Positions 46,619-56,407 of a stretch of DNA of 64,000 bases are shown here, piece by piece. Position numbers and translations under genes: made by a program. The notes beneath the pieces are model-generated. The model was given only the letters and a program-made list of their open reading frames with translations. It had not been told where the DNA came from and searched no databases. Position 1 is the first letter of the stretch, and each line of letters starts with the position of its first letter. Source of the DNA: JALORV01 sp963769745 (GTDB taxonomy: Bacteria; Pseudomonadota; Gammaproteobacteria; Burkholderiales; Burkholderiaceae_F); contig CAVYNB010000019.1 of assembly GCA_963769745.1 (NCBI GenBank), positions 1-64,000 of the forward strand. Reading direction: 5' to 3'.

Positions 46619-46735
46619 GCCGTTGCGATGCCCCTGGGTATGCCGCGACGGCGAATGCCGCCTGATTGCCGCCCGCATGTTGCCCGAATGCTGCTGCATC
46701 CGAATCATGCAGCCTGCTCGGTATCATAAACAACG

Positions 46736-47284
46736 ATGAACAGGGAACGTTCGGACCATGCGCCAGGCGACGCCACCGCGGGCGACGAAGGCGAGGCGCC
46801 CAGCAAGTCGCAGCGCAAGCGCGACATGCATGCATTGCAGGCGCTGGGCGCCGAGCTGGTGCAGCTGCGTCGCGACCAGCTGCAGCGCATCGACCTGCCG
46901 GACGAGCTGCGCGAGGCGGTCGAGTTCGCACATCGCGTCACCAGCCACGAAGGCCGTCGCCGCCACATGCAGTACCTCGGCAAGCTGATGCGCCAGGTCG
47001 ATGCCGATGCGATACGCGCTGCGATCGACAACGCCACCGGCGAGTCGCGCGCGGCGGTTGCGCTGATGCACCTGGCCGAGCGCTGGCGCGACCGGCTGCT
47101 CGAGGACGACGCGGCACTGACGGAATTCGTCGCCGCCCACCCGGCGGCCGACGTGCAGTGGCTGCGCGCAACGATCCGGGCCGCGCGGCGCGAGAACTCC
47201 GCCGGACAGGGGCCGCGGCATGCGCGTGAACTCTATCGCTGGCTGCATGACCAACTCGACTCACAGGCCGCCCATGAAGGCTGA
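46736..47284 (+). CDS. darP: Ribosome-associated protein DarP (YjgA, DUF615)
   Basis: This 182-residue basic-acidic helical protein of the DUF615 family assists 50S ribosome assembly in E. coli. Typical stretches are SKSQRKRDMHALQALGAELV near the N-terminus, HEGRRRHMQYLGKLMR in the middle and ARELYRWLHDQL at the end. Its last 11 bases overlap the mog gene. The neighbour pmbA on the opposite strand is the usual partner in betaproteobacteria. Confidence 0.94.
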   Translation: MNRERSDHAPGDATAGDEGEAPSKSQRKRDMHALQALGAELVQLRRDQLQRIDLPDELREAVEFAHRVTSHEGRRRHMQYLGKLMRQVDADAIRAAIDNATGESRAAVALMHLAERWRDRLLEDDAALTEFVAAHPAADVQWLRATIRAARRENSAGQGPRHARELYRWLHDQLDSQAAHEG

Positions 47285-47895
47285 ACGCCGCCATCCCGAC
47301 GAACTGATCCTCGGCCTGGTCTCGATCTCCGACCGCGCCTCGCAGGGCGTGTATGCCGACCAGGGACTGCCGGCGCTGAAAGCGTGGTTCGAGCGCGCGT
47401 TGACGTCGCCGTGGCAGAGCGCACGAGCGCCTGATACCGGACGAACGCGCCGCGATCGAGCAGGCACTGATCGAACTCGTCGACGATGTCGGCTGCGACC
47501 TGGTGCTGACCACCGGTGGCACCGGACCGGCGCGTCGCGATGTGACGCCCGAGGCCACGCTCGCGATCGCCACCCGCGAGATGCCCGGCTTCGGCGAGCA
47601 GATGCGCCGGATTTCGCTGGAGTTCGTGCCCACCGCGATCCTGTCGCGCCAGGTCGGCGTCGTGCGCGAGACGACCGGGCACGCCGCGCTGATCCTCAAT
47701 CTCCCAGGTCAGCCGAAAGCGATCGCCGAGACTCTGGAGGGCCTCAGAGGCCCCGATGGAACGCCGCGTGCGCACGGCATCTTCGCCGCTGTGCCCTATT
47801 GCATCGACCTGATCGGCGGTCCCTACATCGAAACGCGGGACGACGTCAGCAAGGCATTCCGGCCGAAGAGCGCCGTCCGCAAGGCACACGCATGA
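47274..47895 (+). CDS. mog: Molybdopterin adenylyltransferase (Mog/MoaB-like), one frameshift
   Basis: The restored protein of about 206 residues activates molybdopterin with ATP for molybdenum insertion. It shows the family motifs LVSISDRAS, VLTTGGTGPARRDVTPEAT and NLPGQPKAIAETL. One extra G near 47421 separates ALTSPWQS from HERLIPDERAAIEQAL. The start overlaps darP and the stop overlaps the esterase start (ATGA). The three genes thus form a coupled run. Confidence 0.9.
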
Positions 47896-48564
47896 CCACA
47901 GAACTGCTGCAGGCCGTCGAGTTACAGACGCATCCGGCGCCGAGCTGCGAGCGTGATCTGGCTGCACGGCCTCGGGGCCGACGGTTATGACTTTGTGCCG
48001 GTCGTGCGGGAACTCGAAAAGCTCGGCGCGCCGGCCGCACGTTACGTCTTTCCGCACGCACCGACGCGGCCGGTCACGATCAATGGCGGCTACGTCATGC
48101 GCGCCTGGTACGACATTCTCGGCACCGACCTCGTGCGGCGCGAGGACGAGGACGGAATCCGCGACTCGCAGCAGCGCATCGAGGCGCTGATAGCGCGCGA
48201 AGTGGCGCGAGGAACACCGCGATCGCGCATCCTGCTTGCCGGTTTCTCGCAGGGCGGTGCGATCACACTGCAAACCGGACTGCGCCAGGACGAACCTGTG
48301 GCGGGGCTGCTCGCACTATCGACCTACCTGCCACTCGCCGCCGCATTCGAGTCCGAGCGCGCGCCCGCGAGTCGCGCGGTACCGATCTTCATGGCGCATG
48401 GCCGCAGCGACCCCGTCATCCCGCTGGCGCGCGCCACCGCGTCGCGCGACCAGTTGAAGGCCGCGGGCTACGACGTCGAATGGCACGAATACGAGATGCC
48501 GCACTCCCTGTGCGAAGAGGAAATCCGGCAGATCGCCGGATTCCTCAAGCGTGTTCTTGCCTGA
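47892..48564 (+). CDS. Carboxylesterase/lysophospholipase-like hydrolase, one frameshift
   Basis: The restored protein of about 223 residues is an alpha/beta hydrolase of the phospholipase/carboxylesterase (APT1-like) family. One extra T at 47946 separates THPAPS from ASVIWLHGLGADGYDF. The catalytic Ser is in LAGFSQGGAI, the Asp in AHGRSDPVIP, and the His in EMPHSLCEEEI. It should cleave short acyl or thioesters. It follows mog with an ATGA overlap. Confidence 0.9.
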
Positions 48565-48576
48565 TCGAAGGCAGAC

Positions 48577-48978
48577 TCAGCGGCGATCGACACTCCACGC
48601 GCCCGGCCCTGCAACCGCGAGCATCAGCAGGCCGCCGGCGACGGCGAGGTTCTTCATGAAGATGATCTGCTGCATCATCTGCTGGTTCGCAGGCATCGCC
48701 CAGTAGTTATGGAACAGCAGCGCAGCGGCCACGCTGAATATCGCCAGCGCGAGTGCGGCCCAGCGTGTCTTCCAGCCGATGATCAGCGCCAGTGACGCGA
48801 CAATCTCGACAATGATCGCGCCGATCGCGGCGACCTGCGGCAGAGGCAGCCCGACCGAACCGATATAGCCGACGGTCCCGGCAAAGCCGGCGCCGATCTT
48901 GCCGATTCCTGCGATGAGAAACATCAGCGCCAGCAGGATCCGTCCTACCAGCGCCATGGCGTTCTGATTCATGGTCAT
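48577..48978 (-). CDS. DoxX-family membrane protein
   Basis: This 133-residue protein has four membrane segments and starts MTMNQNAMALVGRILLALMF. It matches the DoxX family (GRILLALMFLIAGIGKI). Family members are associated with quinone or redox stress in some bacteria, but no catalytic role can be claimed. It lies 60 bases downstream of the pirin gene on the same strand; the pair beside a LysR gene is a recurring arrangement. Confidence 0.9.
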   Translation of the reverse strand: MTMNQNAMALVGRILLALMFLIAGIGKIGAGFAGTVGYIGSVGLPLPQVAAIGAIIVEIVASLALIIGWKTRWAALALAIFSVAAALLFHNYWAMPANQQMMQQIIFMKNLAVAGGLLMLAVAGPGAWSVDRR

Positions 48979-49038
48979 GCAAATTCTCCAGAGAGAGGTG
49001 GGTCCCGGCCGGACGGCGGCCGGGACCGATGGTTGGAA

Positions 49039-49737
49039 TTACGGCAGATCGAAAACCAGCACTTCGGCACCCGAACCCTGCGACAGTTCGAGTCGGTCAA
49101 CGTCGGTCATCTTCGCGGCGTCGCCTGCGTCGAGCAACTTACCGTTAACCCGCACGCTGCCTCGTGCCACATGCACGTAGGCGCGCCGACCCTCTGCAAT
49201 GTCGAGCGTGGCGGACTCGGCGCCTTCGAAGAGGCCCGCATAGACCCGCGCGTCCTGGTGGATCGTTACCGACCCCTGGGCACCGTCCGGAGACGCCACC
49301 AGCCGCAGGCGTCCACGCTTTTCTGCCGCTTCGAAGCGCTTCTCTTCGTAGCTGGGTGCGATCCCGGTGACGTTCGGCAGGATCCAGATCTGCAGGAAGT
49401 GCGTCGTCTGGGAGTTCGAGTGGTTGAACTCCGAGTGCATCACGCCACGACCGGCGCTCATGCGCTGCACGTCGCCGGGCCGGATCACCGAACCCGTGCC
49501 CATGCTGTCCTTGTGCGCAAGTTCGCCGTCCAGCACGTAGCTGATGATCTCCATGTCGCGATGACCATGCGTGCCAAATCCCTTGCCCGCTGCGACGCGG
49601 TCTTCGTTGATGACCCGCAGCGGTCCGAAGGCCATGTGGTCCGGATCATGATATTCAGCAAATGAGAAGCTGTGAAACGACTTGAGCCAGCCGTGATCGG
49701 CATAGCCGCGCTCGTTACCCGCTCGTACCGACATCAT
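49039..49737 (-). CDS. Pirin-family protein
   Basis: This bicupin protein of about 232 residues starts MMSVRAGNERGYADHGWLKS with AAGGAG nine bases upstream; GTG at 49746 would add three residues. The metal-binding HGHRDMEIISYVLDGELAHKD holds the His and Glu ligands (with HSEFNHS). Pirins of this type have quercetinase activity in some organisms, so an oxidative detoxification role is possible. It lies divergent to a LysR regulator, which likely controls it. Confidence 0.92.
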   Translation of the reverse strand: MMSVRAGNERGYADHGWLKSFHSFSFAEYHDPDHMAFGPLRVINEDRVAAGKGFGTHGHRDMEIISYVLDGELAHKDSMGTGSVIRPGDVQRMSAGRGVMHSEFNHSNSQTTHFLQIWILPNVTGIAPSYEEKRFEAAEKRGRLRLVASPDGAQGSVTIHQDARVYAGLFEGAESATLDIAEGRRAYVHVARGSVRVNGKLLDAGDAAKMTDVDRLELSQGSGAEVLVFDLP

Positions 49738-49862
49738 TGAATTCACTCCTTTCGTTCAACCCGATCCTTCACGGACCGTGGTTCCAGCAGCGATATTGAA
49801 CGTATATCCGAGTAAACACATCGGGATTAGACTGACGAAGTCATTCGAATTTATTCAACATC

Positions 49863-50777
49863 ATGTCGACGCTGACTCTGGACGCCCTCCAACTGATCGA
49901 TGCGATCGCCCGGCGCGGCAGTTTCGCCGGTGCGGCCGACGAACTCGGCCGCGTCCCGTCGGCGGTCACCTACGCGGTGCGCCGGCTCGAGGACGATCTC
50001 GACGTTCTGCTGTTCGACCGGCGCGGCTATCGCGCCCGCCTGACGCCCGCCGGCGAGGAGCTGCTGCGCGAAGGCCGCCACCTGCTGGCCGCCGCCGAGG
50101 AACTGGCGCAGCGCGTGCGGCGCGTGGCCTCGGGCTGGGAACAGGAACTCACGCTGGCGCTCGACAACCTCATTCCCTTCGTCCGGCTGGTCCCTCTGCT
50201 CGACGAATTCATGCGTGTCGCGCCGACACAGTTGAAGATCACCGACGAAGTCCTGGGCGGAACCTGGGATGCGCTGATGTCGGGCCGCGCCGACCTTGCC
50301 ATCGGTGCGATACAGGAAGGCCCGGAGCCGTCCCGCCTGGGCGCCGGCTACCGGGCCGAACCGCTCGCCACGGTGAGCTTCGTGTTTGCAGTGGCGCCCA
50401 GCCACCCGCTGGCCGCCGTCGAGTCGCCGCTGCCTGCCAGCGAACTGCGCAAGCACCGGCAGGTCGTCGTCGCCGACACTTCGCAGCGGATGGCGCCTCG
50501 GGCGGCCGGACTGCTGGGACTGGCCGACGTGCTGACGGTGCCGAACCTGGCCGCGAAAATCGCCGCGCAGAAGGCCGGGCTCGGCTGCGGCTTCCTGCCG
50601 GCGCATCTGGTGCGCGACGCGCTCGCGCGAGGCGAACTGATCGTGAAAGCAACCGACCAGGAGCGCGGCGACAGCACGATGCACATGGCGTGGCGCAATG
50701 ACGCCCGCGGCAAGGCGGTCGCGTGGTGGCTGGAAAAACTCAGGACGTCCGCGACACGCGCGGCACTAGTGGCGTGA
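49863..50777 (+). CDS. LysR-family transcriptional regulator
   Basis: This 304-residue regulator has an N-terminal winged helix-turn-helix (LDALQLIDAIARRGSFAGAA, PSAVTYAVRRLEDDLDVLL) and a substrate-binding domain. It lies head-to-head with the pirin gene across 125 bases of AT-rich DNA, in which LysR sites would be expected. The usual inference is control of the pirin/DoxX genes. Its last 38 bases overlap the end of the convergent cyclase gene. Confidence 0.94.
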   Translation: MSTLTLDALQLIDAIARRGSFAGAADELGRVPSAVTYAVRRLEDDLDVLLFDRRGYRARLTPAGEELLREGRHLLAAAEELAQRVRRVASGWEQELTLALDNLIPFVRLVPLLDEFMRVAPTQLKITDEVLGGTWDALMSGRADLAIGAIQEGPEPSRLGAGYRAEPLATVSFVFAVAPSHPLAAVESPLPASELRKHRQVVVADTSQRMAPRAAGLLGLADVLTVPNLAAKIAAQKAGLGCGFLPAHLVRDALARGELIVKATDQERGDSTMHMAWRNDARGKAVAWWLEKLRTSATRAALVA

Positions 50778-53700
50778 CGTTGGAGGGCAGCCCCGCACCC
50801 TGTGCGAATGCAAAGCGGTTCTTGCCCTTGAGCTTGGCGTCGTACATCGCCAGGTCTGCCAGCTGCAGCAGCCGCTCGAGATCCCGCCCCTGTTCCGGTG
50901 CGAGCGACACGCCGATGCTGGCCGACACGCTGAGCGGCGGGCGACCCTGCTGCTGTGCCACCGGCTGCTCGATCGCCTGCAGCAGCCGCGTGGCAATGCG
51001 TTCCACTTCGAGCACCGAACCAACATCGGGCACGAGCACGGCGAACTCATCGCCGCCTCGGCGCGCGACCGTGTCCTGCGGCCGCATCACGCGTGTCAGA
51101 CGCGCAGCGATCTCGCGCAGCATGTCGTCGCCGACTTCGTGACCGTAGCGATCATTGATTTCCTTGAAACCGTCGAGGTCGATCGCCAATACCGCGCAAC
51201 TGACCTTGCGCAGTTCCGAGGTCGCGAGCGCTGCCGCAGCGCGTTCGGCCAGCAGCCGGCGGTTCGGCAGCCCGGTCAGGTCGTCGTGCTGCGCCTCGTG
51301 CAGCGCGCTGGCCTCGCGGCGCTTGATCATGTCGATGTCGGCGATGACCAGCACGAACTCGCCGGCGGCGATCGAACGCGCGGTGATCTGGCACCAGGCA
51401 GCGCCTTCGCCATGGCCGAGCCTCGCGCCGCGCTGCACGCGCAGCTCACGCACCACGGCCTGGTCGCGGCTGCGCGCTTCGTCTGCGGCCTGCGTCAGTT
51501 CATCCCAGTCCTCGCGTTCGAGCAGGCATTCATTGAGCGGCGCGCGCGCAAGCTGCTCGGGCGGCAAGCCTGCCAGGCGCAGGAACGCGTCATTGCAGCG
51601 CTGCACCAGGCCCTGCTTGACGACCGCGATCGCCTGGCCGGCAGAATCCAATACCGTGCGCTCGACCCGCAGCGCTTCCGACAGCCGGGTCTCGCGCGAC
51701 TTGAGCGCAGTCAGGTCGGCGTTCATGCCGATCGCGCCGGCAAAGCGGCCACCCGGATGGCGCAGCGGCACGGCACTGATCGACACGATGACGCGGCGTC
51801 CTTCCTGCGTGATGTGGACCGCCTCGAGGTCACGGATCGAGCGGCCCTCGCGCAGTCCTTCGAACGCGCGCCGCACCGCCGGCTGCTCGGCGTCGGTCGG
51901 CAGCAGGACCGATGCCGGCTTGCCGAGCAGTTCCCGCGTTTCATACCCGTAGATGTCGCGCGCCGCCCGGCGGCTGGCAAAGGTGAGCGTGAAGTGTTCG
52001 TCGCAGGCCCAGATCAGGCTCGCCGAGGCCTCCACCAGCGACTTGTACTGACCCTTGCTGCGCTTGAGTCGATCCATCTCGAGCAGCTCGAACGGCGATG
52101 CAATCGTGTCCATCACGAGCACCGCCTGCATGCGCTTGCCTTCATAGGGCACGAAATGGCTGCGCAGGCTCAGGCGCCCGCCGGAGCGGCTGGTGCGCGC
52201 GTTGCGGACATCGAAACTCGGCTTGCCACGCAGCGCCTTCTGCAGCGCTTCCTGGACGACGGGCAGGGACTCCGGCTTGAAGGCGAACGCGGCATGCCAC
52301 TCCGGACGCGTGCGCGCCTCGGCCACCATGCCCCAGCGCCGCGGGTCTGTTCCTGTCGCATGAACGACGCGCCCGGAGGTGTCGACGAGCCAGACGACCA
52401 CCGGCAGTCGCGACAGCAGGTCCGCGACCGGCTCGGCCGGCGCGCGCGGCGCCTCGGGACGCGCGGCCGCAATCGTGCCGATCACCGGCGCGAGGCTCTC
52501 CGTGCCGGACGGACGAACGACGCAGACCACGCGCACTTCGCGCGGTACTCCCTGCGTGTCACGCAGGGCCATGCGTTCATCGAACACCGTACCTGCGCGC
52601 AGGAACTCACGGTACAGCGCATGCACGCGCTCGCGATCTTCGGCGGCGAGCAGGTAGGCCAGCGGGAACGCGGTCGCATCGCTCGCACGCTGGCCCTCCT
52701 CCGGCGCCGGGAATTCCCGCGGCACGATGAGCACGCCGCGTTCGTCGCGATACCAGGGCAGTCCCTGCAGGCCGCCGATCCACTCGGCGAAACGGCGCGC
52801 GTCCTCCAGCAGCCGCGCTGGGCCGAACGGCTCCTGTGCGGCCTTGGTCAGCGCGATCACCATGACCGACGAGACTCGGCCCGGTTCCATGTAGCGCACG
52901 CGGCCCGACCAGGGCGAGCCGTCGAAGGTCCGGTCCGCCGGCCGCACGTCGACCGACGCGCTCGACTCGGAGCGGTGCTTGTCCGGCTGCAAGGCCTCGG
53001 GCGGCTCGGCAATCAGGCACTCGTCGAGCGTGCAGCCGAGGATCGAGCGTTCGCTGCGGCCGATGAACTCGCAGGCCGAGCGATTGACTTCGATGATGCG
53101 CCCGTTGCGAGCCACGATCACCGGCGTGGGCATCGCATGGATGGCGGCCTGCCAGCCGAACTTGGTCGGATTGCTGATCAGCGTCTGCGCCGCCCGTCGA
53201 TCGGCATGACGTCCGAGGGGCTGCTGCCGGCCGAGCCACCAGACCGCCAGCAGCCACAGCGGGAACGCGAATGCGAAGCTGGTCAGCGTGCCGCTCGTTC
53301 GCGCCGCGATGACCGCGAGCACACCAACCCACGCGGCGATATAAAACGTCCAGACGCGCGGCCAGCCGCCGAAGCTCAACGCGGCCAGCAGTACGCCACC
53401 CGCCGCCGCAAAGGCGCCCGGCCCCGCAACGAAGGCCGCCGGATTCGGCACCAGTGCGAACAGCGCCGCCCAGAGCAGCACGTCCGCCACGGAGCAGGCC
53501 AGGTACTGGCGCGCGCAACGCGCATCGGTCGGGATCGGCTGGCGCGCGTCGCCGTAGGTCGTGGCCAGCAGATAGCGCGCTGCCGAATTGACGGCGTACA
53601 GCGCGAACCAGCTCCAGACGAGCGCCGGCGCTCCCACCGCCGTCGCACTTGCAGCAGCGACCAGGCCGACCAGCAGCAGTACCGGCAGCAGCCTGCGCTC

Positions 53701-53841
53701 GACCGCGAACGGCACGCGCAGGTCGAACCGACCTTCAAGCGTGCGCGCCGATCCGGCGCGCCGCAATGCACTGAGTCCCCGGGTCAGATCCCTCGTATCG
53801 ATCGCAAACTCCGCACTGGCAATGCACCCGCGCGAAATCAC
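50740..53841 (-). CDS. Large membrane PAS-GGDEF diguanylate cyclase
   Basis: This protein of about 1033 residues has an N-terminal block of six or so membrane segments (about residues 45-200), several PAS domains (about 225-320, 440-540, 580-700 and 710-840), and a C-terminal GGDEF domain (motif GGDEF at residue 929). It has an inhibitory site RPQD five residues before the GGDEF motif. It should make cyclic di-GMP in response to a signal sensed by the PAS domains. No EAL domain is present. GTG is the annotated start and may be further downstream. It is paralogous to the next gene and ends by overlapping the LysR gene on the other strand. Confidence 0.87.
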   Translation of the reverse strand: MISRGCIASAEFAIDTRDLTRGLSALRRAGSARTLEGRFDLRVPFAVERRLLPVLLLVGLVAAASATAVGAPALVWSWFALYAVNSAARYLLATTYGDARQPIPTDARCARQYLACSVADVLLWAALFALVPNPAAFVAGPGAFAAAGGVLLAALSFGGWPRVWTFYIAAWVGVLAVIAARTSGTLTSFAFAFPLWLLAVWWLGRQQPLGRHADRRAAQTLISNPTKFGWQAAIHAMPTPVIVARNGRIIEVNRSACEFIGRSERSILGCTLDECLIAEPPEALQPDKHRSESSASVDVRPADRTFDGSPWSGRVRYMEPGRVSSVMVIALTKAAQEPFGPARLLEDARRFAEWIGGLQGLPWYRDERGVLIVPREFPAPEEGQRASDATAFPLAYLLAAEDRERVHALYREFLRAGTVFDERMALRDTQGVPREVRVVCVVRPSGTESLAPVIGTIAAARPEAPRAPAEPVADLLSRLPVVVWLVDTSGRVVHATGTDPRRWGMVAEARTRPEWHAAFAFKPESLPVVQEALQKALRGKPSFDVRNARTSRSGGRLSLRSHFVPYEGKRMQAVLVMDTIASPFELLEMDRLKRSKGQYKSLVEASASLIWACDEHFTLTFASRRAARDIYGYETRELLGKPASVLLPTDAEQPAVRRAFEGLREGRSIRDLEAVHITQEGRRVIVSISAVPLRHPGGRFAGAIGMNADLTALKSRETRLSEALRVERTVLDSAGQAIAVVKQGLVQRCNDAFLRLAGLPPEQLARAPLNECLLEREDWDELTQAADEARSRDQAVVRELRVQRGARLGHGEGAAWCQITARSIAAGEFVLVIADIDMIKRREASALHEAQHDDLTGLPNRRLLAERAAAALATSELRKVSCAVLAIDLDGFKEINDRYGHEVGDDMLREIAARLTRVMRPQDTVARRGGDEFAVLVPDVGSVLEVERIATRLLQAIEQPVAQQQGRPPLSVSASIGVSLAPEQGRDLERLLQLADLAMYDAKLKGKNRFAFAQGAGLPSNVTPLVPRVSRTS

Positions 53842-53981
53842 GGCGCGGGGCGCAGGGAAGCCATGCTAGCGGTCACGCGAAAGCTACGGCAATTGCCAGC
53901 AGTCGGCCGGCCGAAGGTTAATCCGAACGGACGAAGATAGCGCGCTCGCTTCGCGAGGCGCTCCGAGGCGCTACAAGGCGC

Positions 53982-56276
53982 TCAGTTCACCCGACTCGGC
54001 GAAACGGCCGTCCGAACGAGTTCGCTGGCGAGCTGGTAGCGGTTCTTGCCGCCGGCCTTGGCGGCATACATCGCGCCATCGGCCGCCGCCAGCAGCGTGT
54101 CGAAGTCGTGGCCGTCGCTCGGGAACAGGGCGACGCCGACACTCGCGTGCAGTCGCAGCGAGCGTCCGTGGTTCTCGACGTTTTCGCTCGCGGCCGCAAT
54201 CAGCTTCTCGGCCACGACCATTGCGATCGACGGCTGCTCGATTTCGGGCAACAGCACCACGAACTCGTCGCCGCCCGTGCGCGCCACCACGTCGTAGTCA
54301 CGCAGCACGCCCGACAGCCGCAACGCGACACGCTTCAGCAGGTTGTCGCCGTAGGAGTGTCCGAACAGGTCATTGATCTCCTTGAACCCGTCCAGATCCA
54401 GCACAAGAACGGCTGCGAGCCGCCGCTTTTGCAGCGCGACCGACAGCAGACGGCGGGCGTGCTCGCCGAGCTGACGGCGATTCGGCAGCCCCGTGAGATC
54501 GTCGTGGTTGGCCTGATGCCAGGCCAGTTCCTCGCGCCGCTTCAGCGAGGTGATGTCGGTCAGCACCAGGATGTAGGCACCGCCGTCGCCGGCCTGGCGC
54601 GAGGTCAGCTGGCACCAGACGTTGCGACCGTCGTTGGCGCGCAGCATCACTTCATGGATCGCCGCCTCGCCGCGCACGGACGCCGCGCGCGTCGCCTGGT
54701 CGATGGTTTCCCAGTCGGAGCGGGTCGCGAGGATCTCCTCGACCGGCTGGCCGACCAGCGCTTCGCGCGTCACCCCCAGCATGCGCGCCAGCGCACGATT
54801 CGGGCCCTCGATGCGCGCATTGCGCACGAACACGATGCCTTCGCCTGCCGCGTCGAACACGGCCTGCTGGTTGCGCATCGCGATGTTCAGTTCGCGTTCG
54901 CGCTGCTTCATGGCCGTGATGTCGGCGCAGACCCCCGTTACCGACTCGACCTGCCCGGCCTCGTTGAGGATCGGCATCGCACTGACGTTGACATGCACGG
55001 CTTCGCCCTGGCGGTTGCGCAGCACGGCCTCCATGCCGAACACCGACCGCCCATGCATGGCCGGCGAAAAGCGACGCAGGAACTCGCGCCGCGTGAATCC
55101 CGGTCCGTTGAAATCGGCCACATGGCGGCCCATCAGTTCCCGCGGCTCGACACCGAACATGTCGCGACAGGCGCGATCCGAGACGAACGTCAGGCGCCCC
55201 TTCTCGTCGGAAACCCAGATCAGCGAAGGCGATGCCTCGACCAGCGCACGGTAGCGCCGCTCGCTGTCGATGAGTCGATGCTGCGCAATGCGGTGCTCGG
55301 TGTTGTCGACGATCGACAGCACCAGTCGCGTCGGCTTGCCATCGGTGCCGCGAACCGACTCGCCCCGCAGGATGACCCCGACGTAGCCGCCATCCGCCCG
55401 TCTCAGGCGGCATTCTTCCCGCAGCGGCACGCCGGTCTCGGTGTGCTTCTTGCGCGCCGCGAGCACGCGGTTGCGATCATCCGGATGCAGCGCATCGGAG
55501 AACCGATGGTCCTTGAGGAAGGATTCGCGATCGTCGTAGCCGAGGATGCTGAAGTAGCGCGCCGAGAAGAAGCGCTCGCCGGTGATCAGGTTCGTGTCGG
55601 CGATGCCGGCATCGATTGCATCCAGTGCAAGTCGCAGCTGCTCGCGGCTCCGGTTGAGTTCGGCGTTGGCCTGCTCCTGTGTGCGCGCCGACAGGTCGGC
55701 GCGATGGCGCATGGACAGGTTGTTCGACAGTGCCCGCTTCAGCCATTGCGCAGTCAACGCGCCGCCGAGCATCGTCATCGTCCAGGTCAGCATGACGAGT
55801 TCGTGATTCGGCATCTCGCGCGACAGCAGCGCGACCAGCTGTGCAAAGCCGACCGGGATCGCGAACGCGATCCATGGCAGGCCCGCAGGTGCGAACGGCA
55901 GCAGGACGCCGAGCGCGACCAGTACGGTCAGGCCCAGCTGGAACATCAGCCCGCCTTCCGACGTCGACGGCAGCAGCACCAGCAGCATCGCCCAGGCGAT
56001 CCCTTCGGTCGCCGCCACCAGCGCATACCAGTCTGCGCGCTGCGGCAGCTTGCGCGGGTGCGCCGCGAGCTGCGTCAACGCGCTTTGACAGTACGCCGTG
56101 CGCGCGAGCACCGCACACGCCAGGGTGACCCACCAGATCGAGGCCGCGGGAACCCGGTCTTCACGGGCCAGCAGAAGCACCGCCAGCAGGCCGAACGCAA
56201 GGCTCGCGTACCAGGTGTTGCGTCCGAGTCCGACGGCGACCTTGAAGAGTTCGGCGGAAACAGCGCGTCGTGCCAC
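53982..56276 (-). CDS. Membrane PAS-GGDEF diguanylate cyclase
   Basis: This 764-residue protein has six membrane segments in the first 190 residues, then three PAS domains (about 210-330, 340-460 and 465-590) and a GGDEF domain (motif at residue 668) with an RDYD inhibitory site at the correct spacing. It is a clear paralogue of the preceding protein: SLIW in the middle PAS and DDLTGLPNRR in the GGDEF domain are shared. It starts at GTG. Both should make cyclic di-GMP, and may act on different signals. Confidence 0.92.
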   Translation of the reverse strand: MARRAVSAELFKVAVGLGRNTWYASLAFGLLAVLLLAREDRVPAASIWWVTLACAVLARTAYCQSALTQLAAHPRKLPQRADWYALVAATEGIAWAMLLVLLPSTSEGGLMFQLGLTVLVALGVLLPFAPAGLPWIAFAIPVGFAQLVALLSREMPNHELVMLTWTMTMLGGALTAQWLKRALSNNLSMRHRADLSARTQEQANAELNRSREQLRLALDAIDAGIADTNLITGERFFSARYFSILGYDDRESFLKDHRFSDALHPDDRNRVLAARKKHTETGVPLREECRLRRADGGYVGVILRGESVRGTDGKPTRLVLSIVDNTEHRIAQHRLIDSERRYRALVEASPSLIWVSDEKGRLTFVSDRACRDMFGVEPRELMGRHVADFNGPGFTRREFLRRFSPAMHGRSVFGMEAVLRNRQGEAVHVNVSAMPILNEAGQVESVTGVCADITAMKQRERELNIAMRNQQAVFDAAGEGIVFVRNARIEGPNRALARMLGVTREALVGQPVEEILATRSDWETIDQATRAASVRGEAAIHEVMLRANDGRNVWCQLTSRQAGDGGAYILVLTDITSLKRREELAWHQANHDDLTGLPNRRQLGEHARRLLSVALQKRRLAAVLVLDLDGFKEINDLFGHSYGDNLLKRVALRLSGVLRDYDVVARTGGDEFVVLLPEIEQPSIAMVVAEKLIAAASENVENHGRSLRLHASVGVALFPSDGHDFDTLLAAADGAMYAAKAGGKNRYQLASELVRTAVSPSRVN

Positions 56277-56407
56277 GGATTGGGTGTCTGTGTCGACCGT
56301 GCCGGCAGGGCGCGGCTCAGGGGTGGATAGGCGTAGCGGGATAATCGCCGCAACATGGCATCGCCTGAGCCGCGATATGCGCGGCGGTTACGGTGGTAAT
56401 CGGCTTC

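Noticed and set aside
51139..53940. 933-codon plus-strand frame opposite the larger cyclase
   Set aside because: It is a GC-rich antisense shadow with an Arg/His/Gln-biased composition and no motif. The minus strand has the clear PAS and GGDEF domains.
54108..56330. 740-codon plus-strand frame opposite the second cyclase
   Set aside because: The same kind of antisense shadow, with low-complexity Arg- and Gln-rich sequence.
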